Positions 1 through 8,870 of a DNA stretch of 64,000 bases are shown here, in pieces. Each line of letters starts with the position of its first letter. Within the stretch, counting starts at the first letter, position 1. The position numbers were made by a program, and so were the translations under genes. Source of the DNA: CBDFJH01 sp965198095 (lineage in GTDB: Bacteria > Latescibacterota > UBA2968 > GCA-2709665); assembly GCA_965198095.1 (NCBI GenBank), contig OZ240239.1, positions 2,914,001 to 2,978,000 of the forward strand. Reading direction: 5' to 3'. The notes under the pieces are model-generated. The model did no database searches. It was given only the letters and a program-made list of their open reading frames with translations, and was not told the DNA's origin.

Positions 1-307
1 CCTCTTCCTTGAGGTAAAGGCCGTTCAGCCCAACTTCCTTCCCGAGCGACCCCACGTGCAAAAGCGGCGTAAACCCCTCACCCAAGCTCACCCTCGCATC
101 TTCGTTCTCAACCGGCAGAACCTCGGCGTACCGCCATAAGGTCGGCGGTCTCGAGGCGAGCGCATCACGGCTCATCGCTTCGGCGGCACGCCTTAGGTCA
201 TACCTCGCAAACAGGGGCGCTTCGCAACAGGGGCTCAGGTTCCAAAGCTGGTCCTTCGGATAAGCCGATTCACATCGCGTGCACGTCAAGTCCAAAAAGA
301 GTTCCAA
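1..307 (-). CDS. thrC: Threonine synthase, N-terminal part (gene runs off left edge)
   Basis: Threonine synthase converts O-phospho-L-homoserine to threonine with PLP in the cytoplasm. About 102 residues are visible. They begin with a Cys-rich segment (C9xxC12, C27-C28) like the N-terminal region of the long threonine synthases, followed by the family-typical stretch GEGFTPLLHVGSLGKEVG and then GLYLKEE just before the edge. The PLP lysine lies beyond the edge. I chose TTG at 307-305 because a GAGGGGA ribosome-binding site sits about 8 nt upstream. The frame stays open further upstream with no convincing ATG, so the exact start is uncertain. Recognition rests on these N-terminal motifs only. 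A related PLP-fold enzyme is the main alternative. Confidence 0.75.
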   Translation of the reverse strand, partial: MELFLDLTCTRCESAYPKDQLWNLSPCCEAPLFARYDLRRAAEAMSRDALASRPPTLWRYAEVLPVENEDARVSLGEGFTPLLHVGSLGKEVGLNGLYLKEE

Positions 308-461
308 CCTTCGGCTCCCCTCGTCCTCTGACCTCCGAAGTGAAGAATGAGTCGATGATCCCAGGTCAAACCGCCACCGCGAACAATCATGCACCCGCAG
401 ACCTGTCAAGTCAACCGGGAAGGCGAAGTCGAAACGCCCTCCCACCCGGGCGAGAAGAGAT

Positions 462-1802
462 CTAACCCGACTTGCTGAGTCCATAAACGCGGATCTTTCG
501 CCGCAAAGTCGGTCGGGTAATGCCCAGCATTCGGCACGCCTCTCCTCGGTTCCATCCGGTGATATCCAGTACCTGAGCGATATGGTCGCACTCCAGCTCC
601 ACCAACGTCCGAACACGATTCTCGTCTTGCGTGCGTGGATGATGATCCAACACACCCAGATCAGATGCCTCGATGATCTGACCGCGACAGCGCATCGCCG
701 CTCTCGTGATCACGTTCTGCATTTCCCGGACGTTACCAGGCCACGCGTAAATCGTGAGACGATCCATGGCTTCCCGAGAGACACCCGAGATCTTGCGGTT
801 GAGTCTTCGATTGATCTTCGACACGATTCGTCCCAACAAGAGCGGAAGATCCAACCGTCGCTCCCGAAGCGCCGGCAGAGGGATAATGACTTCCGACAGG
901 CGATAATAGAGATCTTCGCGAAACGTCTCTCCACTGACGAGATCGTTCAAGTCGCAGTTTGTAGCTGAAATCACCCGGACGTCGGACTTTATTGGGGACT
1001 GCCCGCCGACCCGATAAAATTCGCTCCGGTCGAGTACTCTCAAGAGCTTTGCCTGGAAAGAACGAGACGAATCCCCAATCTCATCCAGAAAAAGCGTGCC
1101 TCCGCGGGCGCGCTCGAAGCAGCCGAGGCGGCGCTCAGTCGCTCCTGTAAAGGCCCCTCGTTCGTGCCCGAAAAGCTCGGCCTCGGTCAAGGTCTCCACG
1201 ATCGCCGCGCAGTTCACGGCGACAAGACGCCCCGACCGGCCTGAAGCTCGATGGATCGCTCTCGCCAGAAGCTCCTTTCCCGTCCCACTCTCCCCCACAA
1301 TCAAAACCGTTGCGTCTGAAGCAGAGGCCGCGCCGGCACTTTTCAAGGCCTCTATCATGCCGGGAGAACGCCCGATCACCATCTCATCTTCCCGCGAAGG
1401 AGGGTTCTGTGAACGATCCACAAAATGGCTTACGGCGGCAACGCCGCTAACGTGAACCCGCGTCAAGAGGTCATCCAGCGTCGTATCGTCCAGAGGCTTG
1501 GGAATACAATCGTAAGCCCCGCGCGACATCGAAGAAAGCACCAATTCAGGCGAGAACCGCTTGCTGAGCACCACCACGCGCGTCAGACCCTCTGAACTCC
1601 CCGCCGCCTCCAAGAGCGGAAGGCCATCCCCATCCGGCAGGCGGGCTTCGGTGAGAACGAGCCCCGTGCGTCCCTCCCGGACCATCTGCAATCCCTTGAA
1701 TGCCGATCCCGCACGAGTCACTCGATATCCACGCGCGACGAGGCGTTCCGACATCTCTTTTGAAAAACGCTCGTCGCCATCCACCAAAAGGATCTGATCC
1801 AT
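462..1802 (-). CDS. Sigma-54-dependent transcriptional activator of the NtrC type with a non-canonical receiver
   Basis: A cytoplasmic enhancer-binding protein of 446 residues. It has a receiver domain (about 1-120), an AAA+ domain with Walker A GESGTGKE, the sigma-54 contact loop GAFTGA and Walker B GTLFLDEIGD, an arginine-finger region (LYYRLSEVIIPLPALRER), and a C-terminal Fis-type helix-turn-helix (about 405-445). The start at 1802 follows a GGGGGGAGGG ribosome-binding site; the in-frame ATG at 1820 would put that site inside the gene. The residue at the phosphoacceptor position is Glu52, not Asp (LTEARLPDGDG), while Ser80 and Lys102 are kept. That suggests an activator not switched by normal phosphorylation. 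No histidine kinase is adjacent. A possible sigma-54 promoter lies just upstream. Confidence 0.95.
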   Translation of the reverse strand: MDQILLVDGDERFSKEMSERLVARGYRVTRAGSAFKGLQMVREGRTGLVLTEARLPDGDGLPLLEAAGSSEGLTRVVVLSKRFSPELVLSSMSRGAYDCIPKPLDDTTLDDLLTRVHVSGVAAVSHFVDRSQNPPSREDEMVIGRSPGMIEALKSAGAASASDATVLIVGESGTGKELLARAIHRASGRSGRLVAVNCAAIVETLTEAELFGHERGAFTGATERRLGCFERARGGTLFLDEIGDSSRSFQAKLLRVLDRSEFYRVGGQSPIKSDVRVISATNCDLNDLVSGETFREDLYYRLSEVIIPLPALRERRLDLPLLLGRIVSKINRRLNRKISGVSREAMDRLTIYAWPGNVREMQNVITRAAMRCRGQIIEASDLGVLDHHPRTQDENRVRTLVELECDHIAQVLDITGWNRGEACRMLGITRPTLRRKIRVYGLSKSG

Positions 1803-2225
1803 CGCCTGCCCTCCCCCCAAAATATGGCCTCTGCCAGGACGGGTCTTCGCCCGTATGCTGTGTGGCGCCTAGTCAGGTGCACGCTTCGTGCCACCACTGA
1901 AGATCGATCGCGTGCGTACGTTGTAATTCGCTCTGTCCGAGTCCAGTAGCGGGACCCTCTTCGAGGGTCGGAGCTGCGGCCATCGCAGCCAGGTGCCATG
2001 GAGGACTCGACAGACAGGTCTCCGACTGTCGCACGTCCGCCCTGGAGATCGGAACCGACACCTGCTTATGGCGAATCAAACGGGCGAACCTCCACGCAAG
2101 GCATCATCCCTGTTCCACAGTGCCGCACCATCCACAGGACGGATGGCTTGGAAACTCACGAACGAGAGATAACCTGTCCAGTTTCGGGGGTTATTCGGAC
2201 CAGGAGAGCGTGGAAAGGCGGGAAG
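1803..2225. other. Gene-free stretch upstream of the sigma-54 activator
   Basis: No convincing coding sequence on either strand. It holds the candidate sigma-54 promoter at 1878-1893 and a perfect 7-bp inverted repeat (GACCCTC, TTC loop, GAGGGTC) at 1953-1969. No T-run follows the repeat on either strand, so it is not a classic terminator. It could be an activator site or RNA structure. Confidence 0.5.
1878..1893 (-). promoter_or_regulatory. Candidate sigma-54 (-24/-12) promoter
   Basis: On the minus strand the sequence TGGCACGAAGCGTGCA matches the sigma-54 consensus TGGCACG-N4-TTGCA with one mismatch. It keeps the invariant GG and GC pairs 10 bp apart. It lies about 75 bp before the chosen start (1802) of the sigma-54 activator, so the activator may regulate itself. 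The element is also a partial inverted repeat and could instead be an operator. Confidence 0.35.
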
Positions 2226-2945
2226 TCAATCGGAACCCGGGCCCGCTGGCCGACCGCGCTTGCGCACAACGGTGCCCGAAAGCTTGTCGTGAAGAGACTG
2301 ATTCTTGTCGTCCCAAAACATCCATATCGCGCTTATCCCCAGGGTGAGGGCCGACAGGACATAGTGCGCCGCAAACCTGAGGAGGGCCTGTCCGGTTGAA
2401 AGCCGTCCTCCGGCGATGGTCCCCAGGCGAATGTCGGCCTCCCGCATCCCGGGCGTCGCGCCTGAACGGCGCCAGACCGGAATCACCATCGCCCCTTTCA
2501 CGATGAGGTAGCCGAGCAGACCCACACCGATCACTTTCCAGGACTCGACATCCCCCAAGACCCCAACATCTCCGCTCAGCAGGCCGTCGAGAAAATAGGA
2601 AAAGAACGCACGATCCACTCCAGGTAACCCGGCAGGCCAGAGACCGGCCCGTACGAGGACCACCTGAACCGTACCTGAGAAGATGGTCAGTAAAAGCAAC
2701 GCCAGATAGAAATCCAGGAGATTGGCCCACACCCGTCTCAAAATCGGCGCGCGGCCCGAGACCTCAGTCTCACTGTCTCGGCTCGATTCCAGATCTTGTA
2801 GACGTCTGTCCAACTCTGACTCGATCAGGTTGAATCGCTCGGGAAAGGCGACCCGATCGACGTGGTCGTAGAGGTCCTCGAGCTCTGCGAGACTGTAGCC
2901 CTCGATCCGGGACCGATAGGCGCTATCTGACCTGCCCTCCACCAT
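2226..2945 (-). CDS. RDD family membrane protein
   Basis: A 239-residue inner-membrane protein. A soluble acidic N-terminus (about 1-75) is followed by an RDD domain. The first membrane helix carries the Arg and Asp of RRVWANLLDFYLALLLL; the second half has GATPGMREADIRL, a helix near HYVLSALTLGISAIWMFW, and the second Asp in WDDKNQSLHDKLSGT. RDD proteins are poorly defined; some act in ion antiport. The start at 2945 has an AAGGAA site 7 nt upstream and avoids overlap with the RND gene, which ends at 2950. It is the last gene of the tonB-exbBD-RND operon. Its role there is unknown. Confidence 0.85.
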   Translation of the reverse strand: MVEGRSDSAYRSRIEGYSLAELEDLYDHVDRVAFPERFNLIESELDRRLQDLESSRDSETEVSGRAPILRRVWANLLDFYLALLLLTIFSGTVQVVLVRAGLWPAGLPGVDRAFFSYFLDGLLSGDVGVLGDVESWKVIGVGLLGYLIVKGAMVIPVWRRSGATPGMREADIRLGTIAGGRLSTGQALLRFAAHYVLSALTLGISAIWMFWDDKNQSLHDKLSGTVVRKRGRPAGPGSD

Positions 2946-2949
2946 TCTT

Positions 2950-5900
2950 TTATTCCTTGCGATCTGCCAGGGAATAGATCGTGGGGATGAGCACAAGCGT
3001 CACGAGCGTCGAAAACGCCAAGCCGCCGATCACGGTAATCGCCATCGGTGCGCGGATCTCCGCGCCCTGTCCCACTGGAAACGCAATACTCATCGCTCCC
3101 ATCACGGCGGCCTTCACTCCCGAAGGTAGAACGTCTCCAAGGACCTGATCCACGCCGCTCACGATCGGACGAAAGTTGAAAACGCCCAAGGCCATGGGCA
3201 GCAGCCCCAGCACGGTCGTGGCCGTGGTCATCAGGATCGGACGGAGGCGGACCTTTCCGGCCCTTTCGATGGCTTCCAGTTTGGCCAATCCCTCCTCGCG
3301 TCGGAGTCTGTTGATGTAATCGATCAACACGATGGCGTTGTTCACTACGATGCCGGTGAGCATGATCAGCCCGATCAGCACCACGACGCTGATCGTCTGG
3401 CCGGTCGCAAGCAAGATCAGGATCACCCCGACCAGACCGAAGGGGACGGAGAAAATGATCACAAACGGGTGGATCAAAGACTCGAACTGCGAGGCCATCA
3501 CCAGGTAAACCAAGAAGATGGCCAGCACGATGGCCAGTTTCATGCTCTCGAACGAGCGTCTGCGTTCCTCGTCCTGGCCGCCAACCCTGATGTTGAAATC
3601 AGACGGGACCTGCATAGCCCGAATCTCTCCCTCGATAACCTCTACGACTTCGCTAAGACTGCGGCCTTCGAGATTCGCGGAAACCAGGGCGACCCTCTGC
3701 TGATCGATCCGCCGAATCTCCGCCGGTCCCATAGCCACGGACAGGTCGGCCACGGCTTCCAGGGGAACGGGCATAGACACGCCCGGCGCGGTCACGTTCA
3801 GGCGTCTCAAGTCATTCACGCGACGCCTGTGGTCGTCGCCTGCCCGCACCCGAATATCCACCTTTCGATCGCCTCGGCTGAATTCCGTTGCCACCTCTCC
3901 CAGAACCTGGTTGCGAACGACCTCTCCAATGGCCTGGATCGTGGTTCCCATCTGAGCGACACGTTTTCGATTGAACCGAATCTGGACCTCCGGACTTCCG
4001 CCTTCCGAATGCGCCCTTACATCCGTAAGTCCCGGAATCCGCGACATTTTCCCCGCCACCTGATCCGCCAAGCGACCCAAAGCGGTCAGGTTGTAGCCCG
4101 AAATCTCCACCTCAACCGGTGTTCGTGCCGAAAAGAGGGAAGGGCGCGCAAATTTGGTTTCGACCGATGGCAAGTCGCGCAGGGCCGCTCTGAGTCGGTC
4201 GATTACCGCTTCCTCCTTGTCTCGAATGATCCCTTCTTTGAGCGCGACGTGCACCTCTGCCACGTTCTCGCGCTCGATTCCAACGGCACCTCCTGCCTCC
4301 CCGCTGGAGCCGATGATGTTGTAGACCAACCGAATCTCCGGCTGCTCCCGCACGATCCGCTCGATGTCGCGCACGGCAAGTTCCGTCTTCTCTATCGGCG
4401 TCCCAACAGGCATTTCAACGTTAATGACGAACTCTCCCTGACTGATCTCGGGGATCAGCTCGCTTCCCAGCCGGTTGCCCAGCAGGAGGACGCCGCCCAT
4501 CAATCCGACCGCCGCCAAGATGACGATCGCGCGGTGGCGCAGGGCCCACCGTAACAGATCCGGATAGTACGCATAGGCCCTGTTTGTCAACTGCTCAAAC
4601 GTCCAGATGATCGGCCAAAGGATCTTGAGGATCGCTCTGCCAACGTTATTGGCCGTGTGGAACATCCATCGAACGCCTCTCGCGGAGCCCTGAGGCAAAT
4701 CTCGCCCGGAACGGAGACGTCGCCGCTCCCGTTCGACCCGCCCTTCACGCCACTCCACGTCTATGGAGGCCAGCATCGGGATCAGGGTCAAGGCAACGAA
4801 TAGAGAGGCAACAAGGGCATAAGTGACCGTGAGGGCCTGATCCTGAAACAGCTGTCCGGCGATGCCCTCCACGAAGACGATCGGCACGAAGACACAGATG
4901 GTCGTTAACGTAGACGCAACGACGGCCCGACCCACGTCCCCAGCCCCCTGGTTTGCGGACGCCATCACACCCAAGCCTTCTTCACGCTTGCGCTGAATGC
5001 TCTCCAGCACGACGATCGAGTTGTCTACGAGCATCCCGATGCCCAGGGCGATTCCGCCCAGAGACATAATGTTGAGACTGACGTCGGAGACGAACATCAA
5101 GAAGAAGGTCGCGACCACCGAGATGGGTATGGACAGGCTGATAATGCTCGTGCTTTTCGGACTGTTGAGAAAAAGATAAAGGACGATAATCGCAAGCAGG
5201 CCACCCATAACGGCCGTACTCAAGACTTCGTTCACCGAATCCCTGATGAACGTCGACTGGTCGAACACCACCTCCATTCTGGATCGGCGAAACAGCGCTG
5301 CCGCATCCTCCTCAAAGGCCTCCAGTGCGTCGTTTACGCGCCCTGCGACAGTCACGGTGTTGGCGTCGCCCTCCTTGTAGACCGCCAACTCCACACTTTC
5401 CCGACCGTTCACCTGCGTAATCATCAGCCGTTCCTTGTGCCCGCGCGTCACGCTGCCGACGTCGGCCAGCGTGATGGACGCACCCTGCCGTTCACCGATC
5501 ACGATGTCCCGGATCTCATCCACGCTTTGAAATTCGTTCAACGTCCTGACCAGATACTCCGCTTCGCCGTCCTTGAGCTGTCCGCCCGTCAGGTTGACGT
5601 TCTCCTGGGCCAGGCGATTTACAAGCTGAGAAAAGGTGATCCGCAAAGAGGCCAGCTTGGGGGCGTCGATCTCCACTTGAATCTCTTCCTCCAGCCCGCC
5701 GTTCACCCGGACCGCGGCCACGCCTTCGAGGCGTTCAAGCTCCGGCTTGACCTGCTCCTCCGCGAGAAGCCGCAGTGCAACGAGGTTCTCCTCGCCGTAG
5801 AGGCCGATGCGCATAATCGGGTCGAGCGACGGGTCGAATCGCAGAAGCACCGGTTTTTCGGCATCTACGGGCAGCCGAAGGCGGTCCAGCCGCTCCCGAA

Positions 5901-6222
5901 CGTCCAGAGACGCGAAGTCCATATCGGTGCCCCAGGCGAACTCTACGACGACCTCAGAGATCCCTGGACGAGACGTCGAGCTGACCCGAATCACGTTCGT
6001 TACGACACCCACTGCACTCTCTACCGGCTCGGTGATCAGCCGCTCTATCTCTGTGGGTGCCGTACCTTCGTACTCGGTTCTAACGGTAAGCGTGGGATAG
6101 GTAACATCAGGTAGGAGATTGATGGAGAGACGGCTGAACGCAACCCAACCGAAGATGACGGTCGCCATCACGACCATCGTCACCGTCACCGGGCGACGGG
6201 TGGAAAACGCGACAATCTTCAT
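2950..6222 (-). CDS. RND-family multidrug efflux permease (AcrB/HAE1 type)
   Basis: A 1090-residue inner-membrane proton-driven exporter. It has the duplicated RND plan: TM1 at about 10-30, a large periplasmic loop, a TM2-6 bundle with the proton-relay segment GGIALGIGMLVDNSIV in TM4, a cytoplasmic linker, TM7, a second periplasmic loop, and TM8-12 with GIVVNNAIVLIDY. Family proteins take up amphiphilic substrates from the membrane and pass them through an adaptor and an outer-membrane channel. The adaptor gene ends 40 bp upstream, so the two are almost certainly co-transcribed. No TolC-like channel gene is in the window. The TM4 motif has a single Asp (VDN rather than VDD), as in many HAE1 members. 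The substrate is unknown. Confidence 0.95.
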   Translation of the reverse strand: MKIVAFSTRRPVTVTMVVMATVIFGWVAFSRLSINLLPDVTYPTLTVRTEYEGTAPTEIERLITEPVESAVGVVTNVIRVSSTSRPGISEVVVEFAWGTDMDFASLDVRERLDRLRLPVDAEKPVLLRFDPSLDPIMRIGLYGEENLVALRLLAEEQVKPELERLEGVAAVRVNGGLEEEIQVEIDAPKLASLRITFSQLVNRLAQENVNLTGGQLKDGEAEYLVRTLNEFQSVDEIRDIVIGERQGASITLADVGSVTRGHKERLMITQVNGRESVELAVYKEGDANTVTVAGRVNDALEAFEEDAAALFRRSRMEVVFDQSTFIRDSVNEVLSTAVMGGLLAIIVLYLFLNSPKSTSIISLSIPISVVATFFLMFVSDVSLNIMSLGGIALGIGMLVDNSIVVLESIQRKREEGLGVMASANQGAGDVGRAVVASTLTTICVFVPIVFVEGIAGQLFQDQALTVTYALVASLFVALTLIPMLASIDVEWREGRVERERRRLRSGRDLPQGSARGVRWMFHTANNVGRAILKILWPIIWTFEQLTNRAYAYYPDLLRWALRHRAIVILAAVGLMGGVLLLGNRLGSELIPEISQGEFVINVEMPVGTPIEKTELAVRDIERIVREQPEIRLVYNIIGSSGEAGGAVGIERENVAEVHVALKEGIIRDKEEAVIDRLRAALRDLPSVETKFARPSLFSARTPVEVEISGYNLTALGRLADQVAGKMSRIPGLTDVRAHSEGGSPEVQIRFNRKRVAQMGTTIQAIGEVVRNQVLGEVATEFSRGDRKVDIRVRAGDDHRRRVNDLRRLNVTAPGVSMPVPLEAVADLSVAMGPAEIRRIDQQRVALVSANLEGRSLSEVVEVIEGEIRAMQVPSDFNIRVGGQDEERRRSFESMKLAIVLAIFLVYLVMASQFESLIHPFVIIFSVPFGLVGVILILLATGQTISVVVLIGLIMLTGIVVNNAIVLIDYINRLRREEGLAKLEAIERAGKVRLRPILMTTATTVLGLLPMALGVFNFRPIVSGVDQVLGDVLPSGVKAAVMGAMSIAFPVGQGAEIRAPMAITVIGGLAFSTLVTLVLIPTIYSLADRKE

Positions 6223-6262
6223 GAGAGATCAGCAGAGGGTGTCTGTTTTTTCATCAGTTGGA

Positions 6263-7651
6263 TTATTCCATGCGGCGTTCTCTGCCTTGCATCCGACTGA
6301 AGTCCGGCAGAACCCCTTTCTCCTGCATTTCCGACACAAAGGCCATCCATTTCTGAGTGTCGGTGGCCAGATCCGGTTCCTGCTTCACGCGTCGTTCATA
6401 TGCCTGCTTCAGGTTCGGGAATCGGTCCAGCATCCTGTCTTTCATCCGCGCCATTCGATCGGCTGACGCGCCACCGCCGCCCGGCTCCCCCCTTCCCCGT
6501 CTCTCTGCCCGGGCGCGCGCGCGTTGGGACGCCTGAACCGGTTCCCGCGTCGCCACCTCTCCGCCGACCAGGCGGACCGATGTCCCGGGGCGCAGGCCTT
6601 CGTGCCCAACGGTAATCAGCTGGTCTCCCTCCCGAAGCCCAGTAAGCACTTCCAGTCGTTCGTTGTCTGTAAACCCGATGTCCACTTTCCTTCTCACGGC
6701 TGTCCCCATCCCTGACGCGGGATCTTCTTCGTAAACAAAGACCTGGTTTCCCTCCCCCTCCAGCACCAGTCCTTTTTTCGGGATGACAAGCGCGTTTTCG
6801 TGAGTTTCGGTAATAAGATGGACAGAAGAAAACATACCGGGACGAAGCGCCCCCCGAGCGCCCTCCTGGATTTCGATCGTCACTTTAATCGTCCCGCTCT
6901 CCGGCTCTACGACCGGGCTGATCATCTCGACCTTCCCGCTGAAGCGCTTTCCAGGCGCGGACTCCACCGTGACCCTCGCTTCCTGGCCGATCGACAATTT
7001 TCCGATGTGCTTTTCCGGAATTCGAATTCTGGCGAGAAGGGGAGGAAAATCGGCCACCGAAAACACCACCTGGTTGTTCGTCACCAAATTCCCGACCTCC
7101 ACCTGCCGCGTCGTGAGAACGCCGGCGATCGGGGACGATATCGTGGTGTAGCTCAGGTTCAGTTTTGCCTGCTCAAACTGGGCCCTGTCGCGATCAAGGA
7201 CGCCCTTTGCGTTCGCGAAATCTTCTTCGCTCACCAGCTTTCTGCGGTACATCTTTTCCGCGCGTCCGAAGTTTCTGAGGGCCTCTTCATAGGCGACTTC
7301 CATCTGGGCCGCCTGCAGGCGGGCGGCCTCTTCGTCCAGGCGGGCAAGCAGACTGCCCTCAGACACCCGATCTCCCTCTTCCCTCAAGATTTGAACGACC
7401 TGCCCCGTGGTCCGCGCGCGAACGTCCACCCATCGCCCTGCATCGAGTGTCGTGCTCGCCAGGATGTAGTCCGAGATCTCCTTCCGCGTCACCGGTTCCA
7501 CCTTGACCGGCACTGCAGCCGACGTTCCTGCCTGCGACGACCGCTCGTCGAATCTGCCCCTGCGGTTCCCCGAACTGCTTCCTGAATCGCACGCAAACAG
7601 ACCGTTAAGCAGCAGCCCCGCCGCCAGAATCGGCTTGAGATACCACGTCAT
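6263..7651 (-). CDS. RND efflux periplasmic adaptor (membrane fusion) lipoprotein
   Basis: A 462-residue HlyD/AcrA-type adaptor. The start at 7651 gives a lipoprotein signal with lipobox L-F-A-C at about residues 18-21; a longer frame to 7732 would hide it. Then come the barrel-sandwich hybrid halves (DARTTGQVVQILREEGDRVSEGSLLARLD and its partner near ISSPIAGVLTTRQVEVG), a helical hairpin between them, a beta-barrel domain, and a membrane-proximal domain near LEVLTGLREGDQLITVG. After this the protein carries about 90 extra residues: an Arg/Gly-rich linker and a charged helical tail not usual for the family. It bridges the RND pump to an outer-membrane channel. It sits between exbD and the pump gene in one operon. 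Confidence 0.93.
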   Translation of the reverse strand: MTWYLKPILAAGLLLNGLFACDSGSSSGNRRGRFDERSSQAGTSAAVPVKVEPVTRKEISDYILASTTLDAGRWVDVRARTTGQVVQILREEGDRVSEGSLLARLDEEAARLQAAQMEVAYEEALRNFGRAEKMYRRKLVSEEDFANAKGVLDRDRAQFEQAKLNLSYTTISSPIAGVLTTRQVEVGNLVTNNQVVFSVADFPPLLARIRIPEKHIGKLSIGQEARVTVESAPGKRFSGKVEMISPVVEPESGTIKVTIEIQEGARGALRPGMFSSVHLITETHENALVIPKKGLVLEGEGNQVFVYEEDPASGMGTAVRRKVDIGFTDNERLEVLTGLREGDQLITVGHEGLRPGTSVRLVGGEVATREPVQASQRARARAERRGRGEPGGGGASADRMARMKDRMLDRFPNLKQAYERRVKQEPDLATDTQKWMAFVSEMQEKGVLPDFSRMQGRERRME

Positions 7652-7706
7652 CCTATGGGTTCTCCGGAGTGATTTGCCAGACTTCGAAAGATTAGCACGT
7701 TCACGC

Positions 7707-8117
7707 TCAGTTATCCGGATCCACGGTCGCAATCACGAAGCGTTGGATGCCGGCTCCCCGAATCAGGTCCAGAATGGCGATCACCTCCCCGTGCGGGAGC
7801 GCCTGATCGGCCCTTAGCACGAGTCCACCCTCAAGGTTGATCGCCTCGGTATCCTCGACCAGTCCTTTCCTTAGTATCTCTCCCGTAACGTGCGCCCCTC
7901 TGTAGTTGAGCTCACCATCGGCCGCCACATCCAGAACAAACCGCCTTTCCTGTTCATCCCGTTCGGAATGTTGCATCGTGGGGAGTTCGACCTTGAGCGC
8001 AGATTGTTCGACAAAGGTCGTGGTGACCAGAAAGAACGTCAATAGAAGAAACAGGACGTCGATGAGCGACGTAATATTGATGGCGGGCCGACGGCGGGGC
8101 GAAACGAGGAGTCGCAC
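7707..8117 (-). CDS. exbD: ExbD/TolR-type biopolymer transport protein
   Basis: A 136-residue inner-membrane protein with one N-terminal helix (INITSLIDVLFLLLTFFLVTT) and a periplasmic domain. The helix carries the conserved Asp of the SLIDV motif, which couples proton flow through the ExbB ring to TonB or TolA. It lies 1 bp from the exbB stop and about 55 bp before the adaptor start, consistent with an operon. TolR is the alternative name, but the neighbouring TonB-like gene favours ExbD. Confidence 0.9.
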   Translation of the reverse strand: MRLLVSPRRRPAINITSLIDVLFLLLTFFLVTTTFVEQSALKVELPTMQHSERDEQERRFVLDVAADGELNYRGAHVTGEILRKGLVEDTEAINLEGGLVLRADQALPHGEVIAILDLIRGAGIQRFVIATVDPDN

Positions 8118-8118
8118 G

Positions 8119-8766
8119 TTACTCTGCTCCCTCGGCGACCGAGAGGGGGGGTGCCTCCTCTCGGAAACTCCTGAGCGTTTTCAGCAGGCCGTTCGCGTAG
8201 TTCTCGATCTCCAAAATCATCGCCTCCGCCTTGCTGCTGAAGTAGTTGTAAAAGACCAGGGAAGGAATCGCAATGAAGAGGCCGGCCGCTGTCGTCAGAA
8301 TCGCCTCGGCGATACCTCCAGCCAATAGATTTCCTTGTCCCACACCGACCTGAGATATATCATTGAAGACCTTGATCATACCCAAGACAGTGCCCAGAAG
8401 CCCCAGCAAAGGAGATACGCTTGCGATCGTTTCCAGGATGACAATACCCTTTTTGAGCGTACCCACCTCTTGTCGGCCCTGATCCAGGATGCCCTCCTTG
8501 ATCTCATCCACGGACAGGTGCAGGTTGTCCAGACCGGCCCGCATCACGTTGGCAAAGGGGCCTTCTTCCTTTCGGCAGACCGAGAGCGCAAGTCGGATCT
8601 CCTCCGGCCCCCGGATATTCCGGATCACGCTCGCCACCTCGGGCCTGATGACGTGCTTTCGCCGAAGATTGAACCCCCGCTCCAGCGTGATGCCGAAGGT
8701 GATGAAGTAACAGAGGGCCAACGGGTACATCATCAGCCCGCCCTGCTCAAACAACTCCCAGCCCAT
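8119..8766 (-). CDS. exbB: ExbB/TolQ/MotA-family proton channel protein
   Basis: A 215-residue protein with three predicted membrane helices: an N-terminal helix (MMYPLALCYFITFGITLERGF), and a pair near ETIASVSPLLGLLGTVLGMIKVF and GNLLAGGIAEAILTTAAGLFIAIPSLVFYNYF. The second and third carry the MotA_ExbB signature. Family members form the pentameric proton channel that works with ExbD. Order and spacing (tonB 104 bp upstream, exbD 1 bp downstream) show a tonB-exbB-exbD unit. An AAGGA-like site precedes the ATG. Confidence 0.92.
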   Translation of the reverse strand: MGWELFEQGGLMMYPLALCYFITFGITLERGFNLRRKHVIRPEVASVIRNIRGPEEIRLALSVCRKEEGPFANVMRAGLDNLHLSVDEIKEGILDQGRQEVGTLKKGIVILETIASVSPLLGLLGTVLGMIKVFNDISQVGVGQGNLLAGGIAEAILTTAAGLFIAIPSLVFYNYFSSKAEAMILEIENYANGLLKTLRSFREEAPPLSVAEGAE

Positions 8767-8870
8767 CTCATTTTCCTTATCCTGCGGCGCATTCCTCGTT
8801 CAAGCGAGGGCTGCCGGACCGCACCCGCCTTGCGCCTTACAGCAAGCGCATTTCCTTCTGAGCCCTCTGC

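Noticed and set aside
3469..4554. A 361-codon plus-strand frame opposite the RND permease
   Set aside because: No recognisable family and no expression signals; the opposite strand is a clear RND protein.
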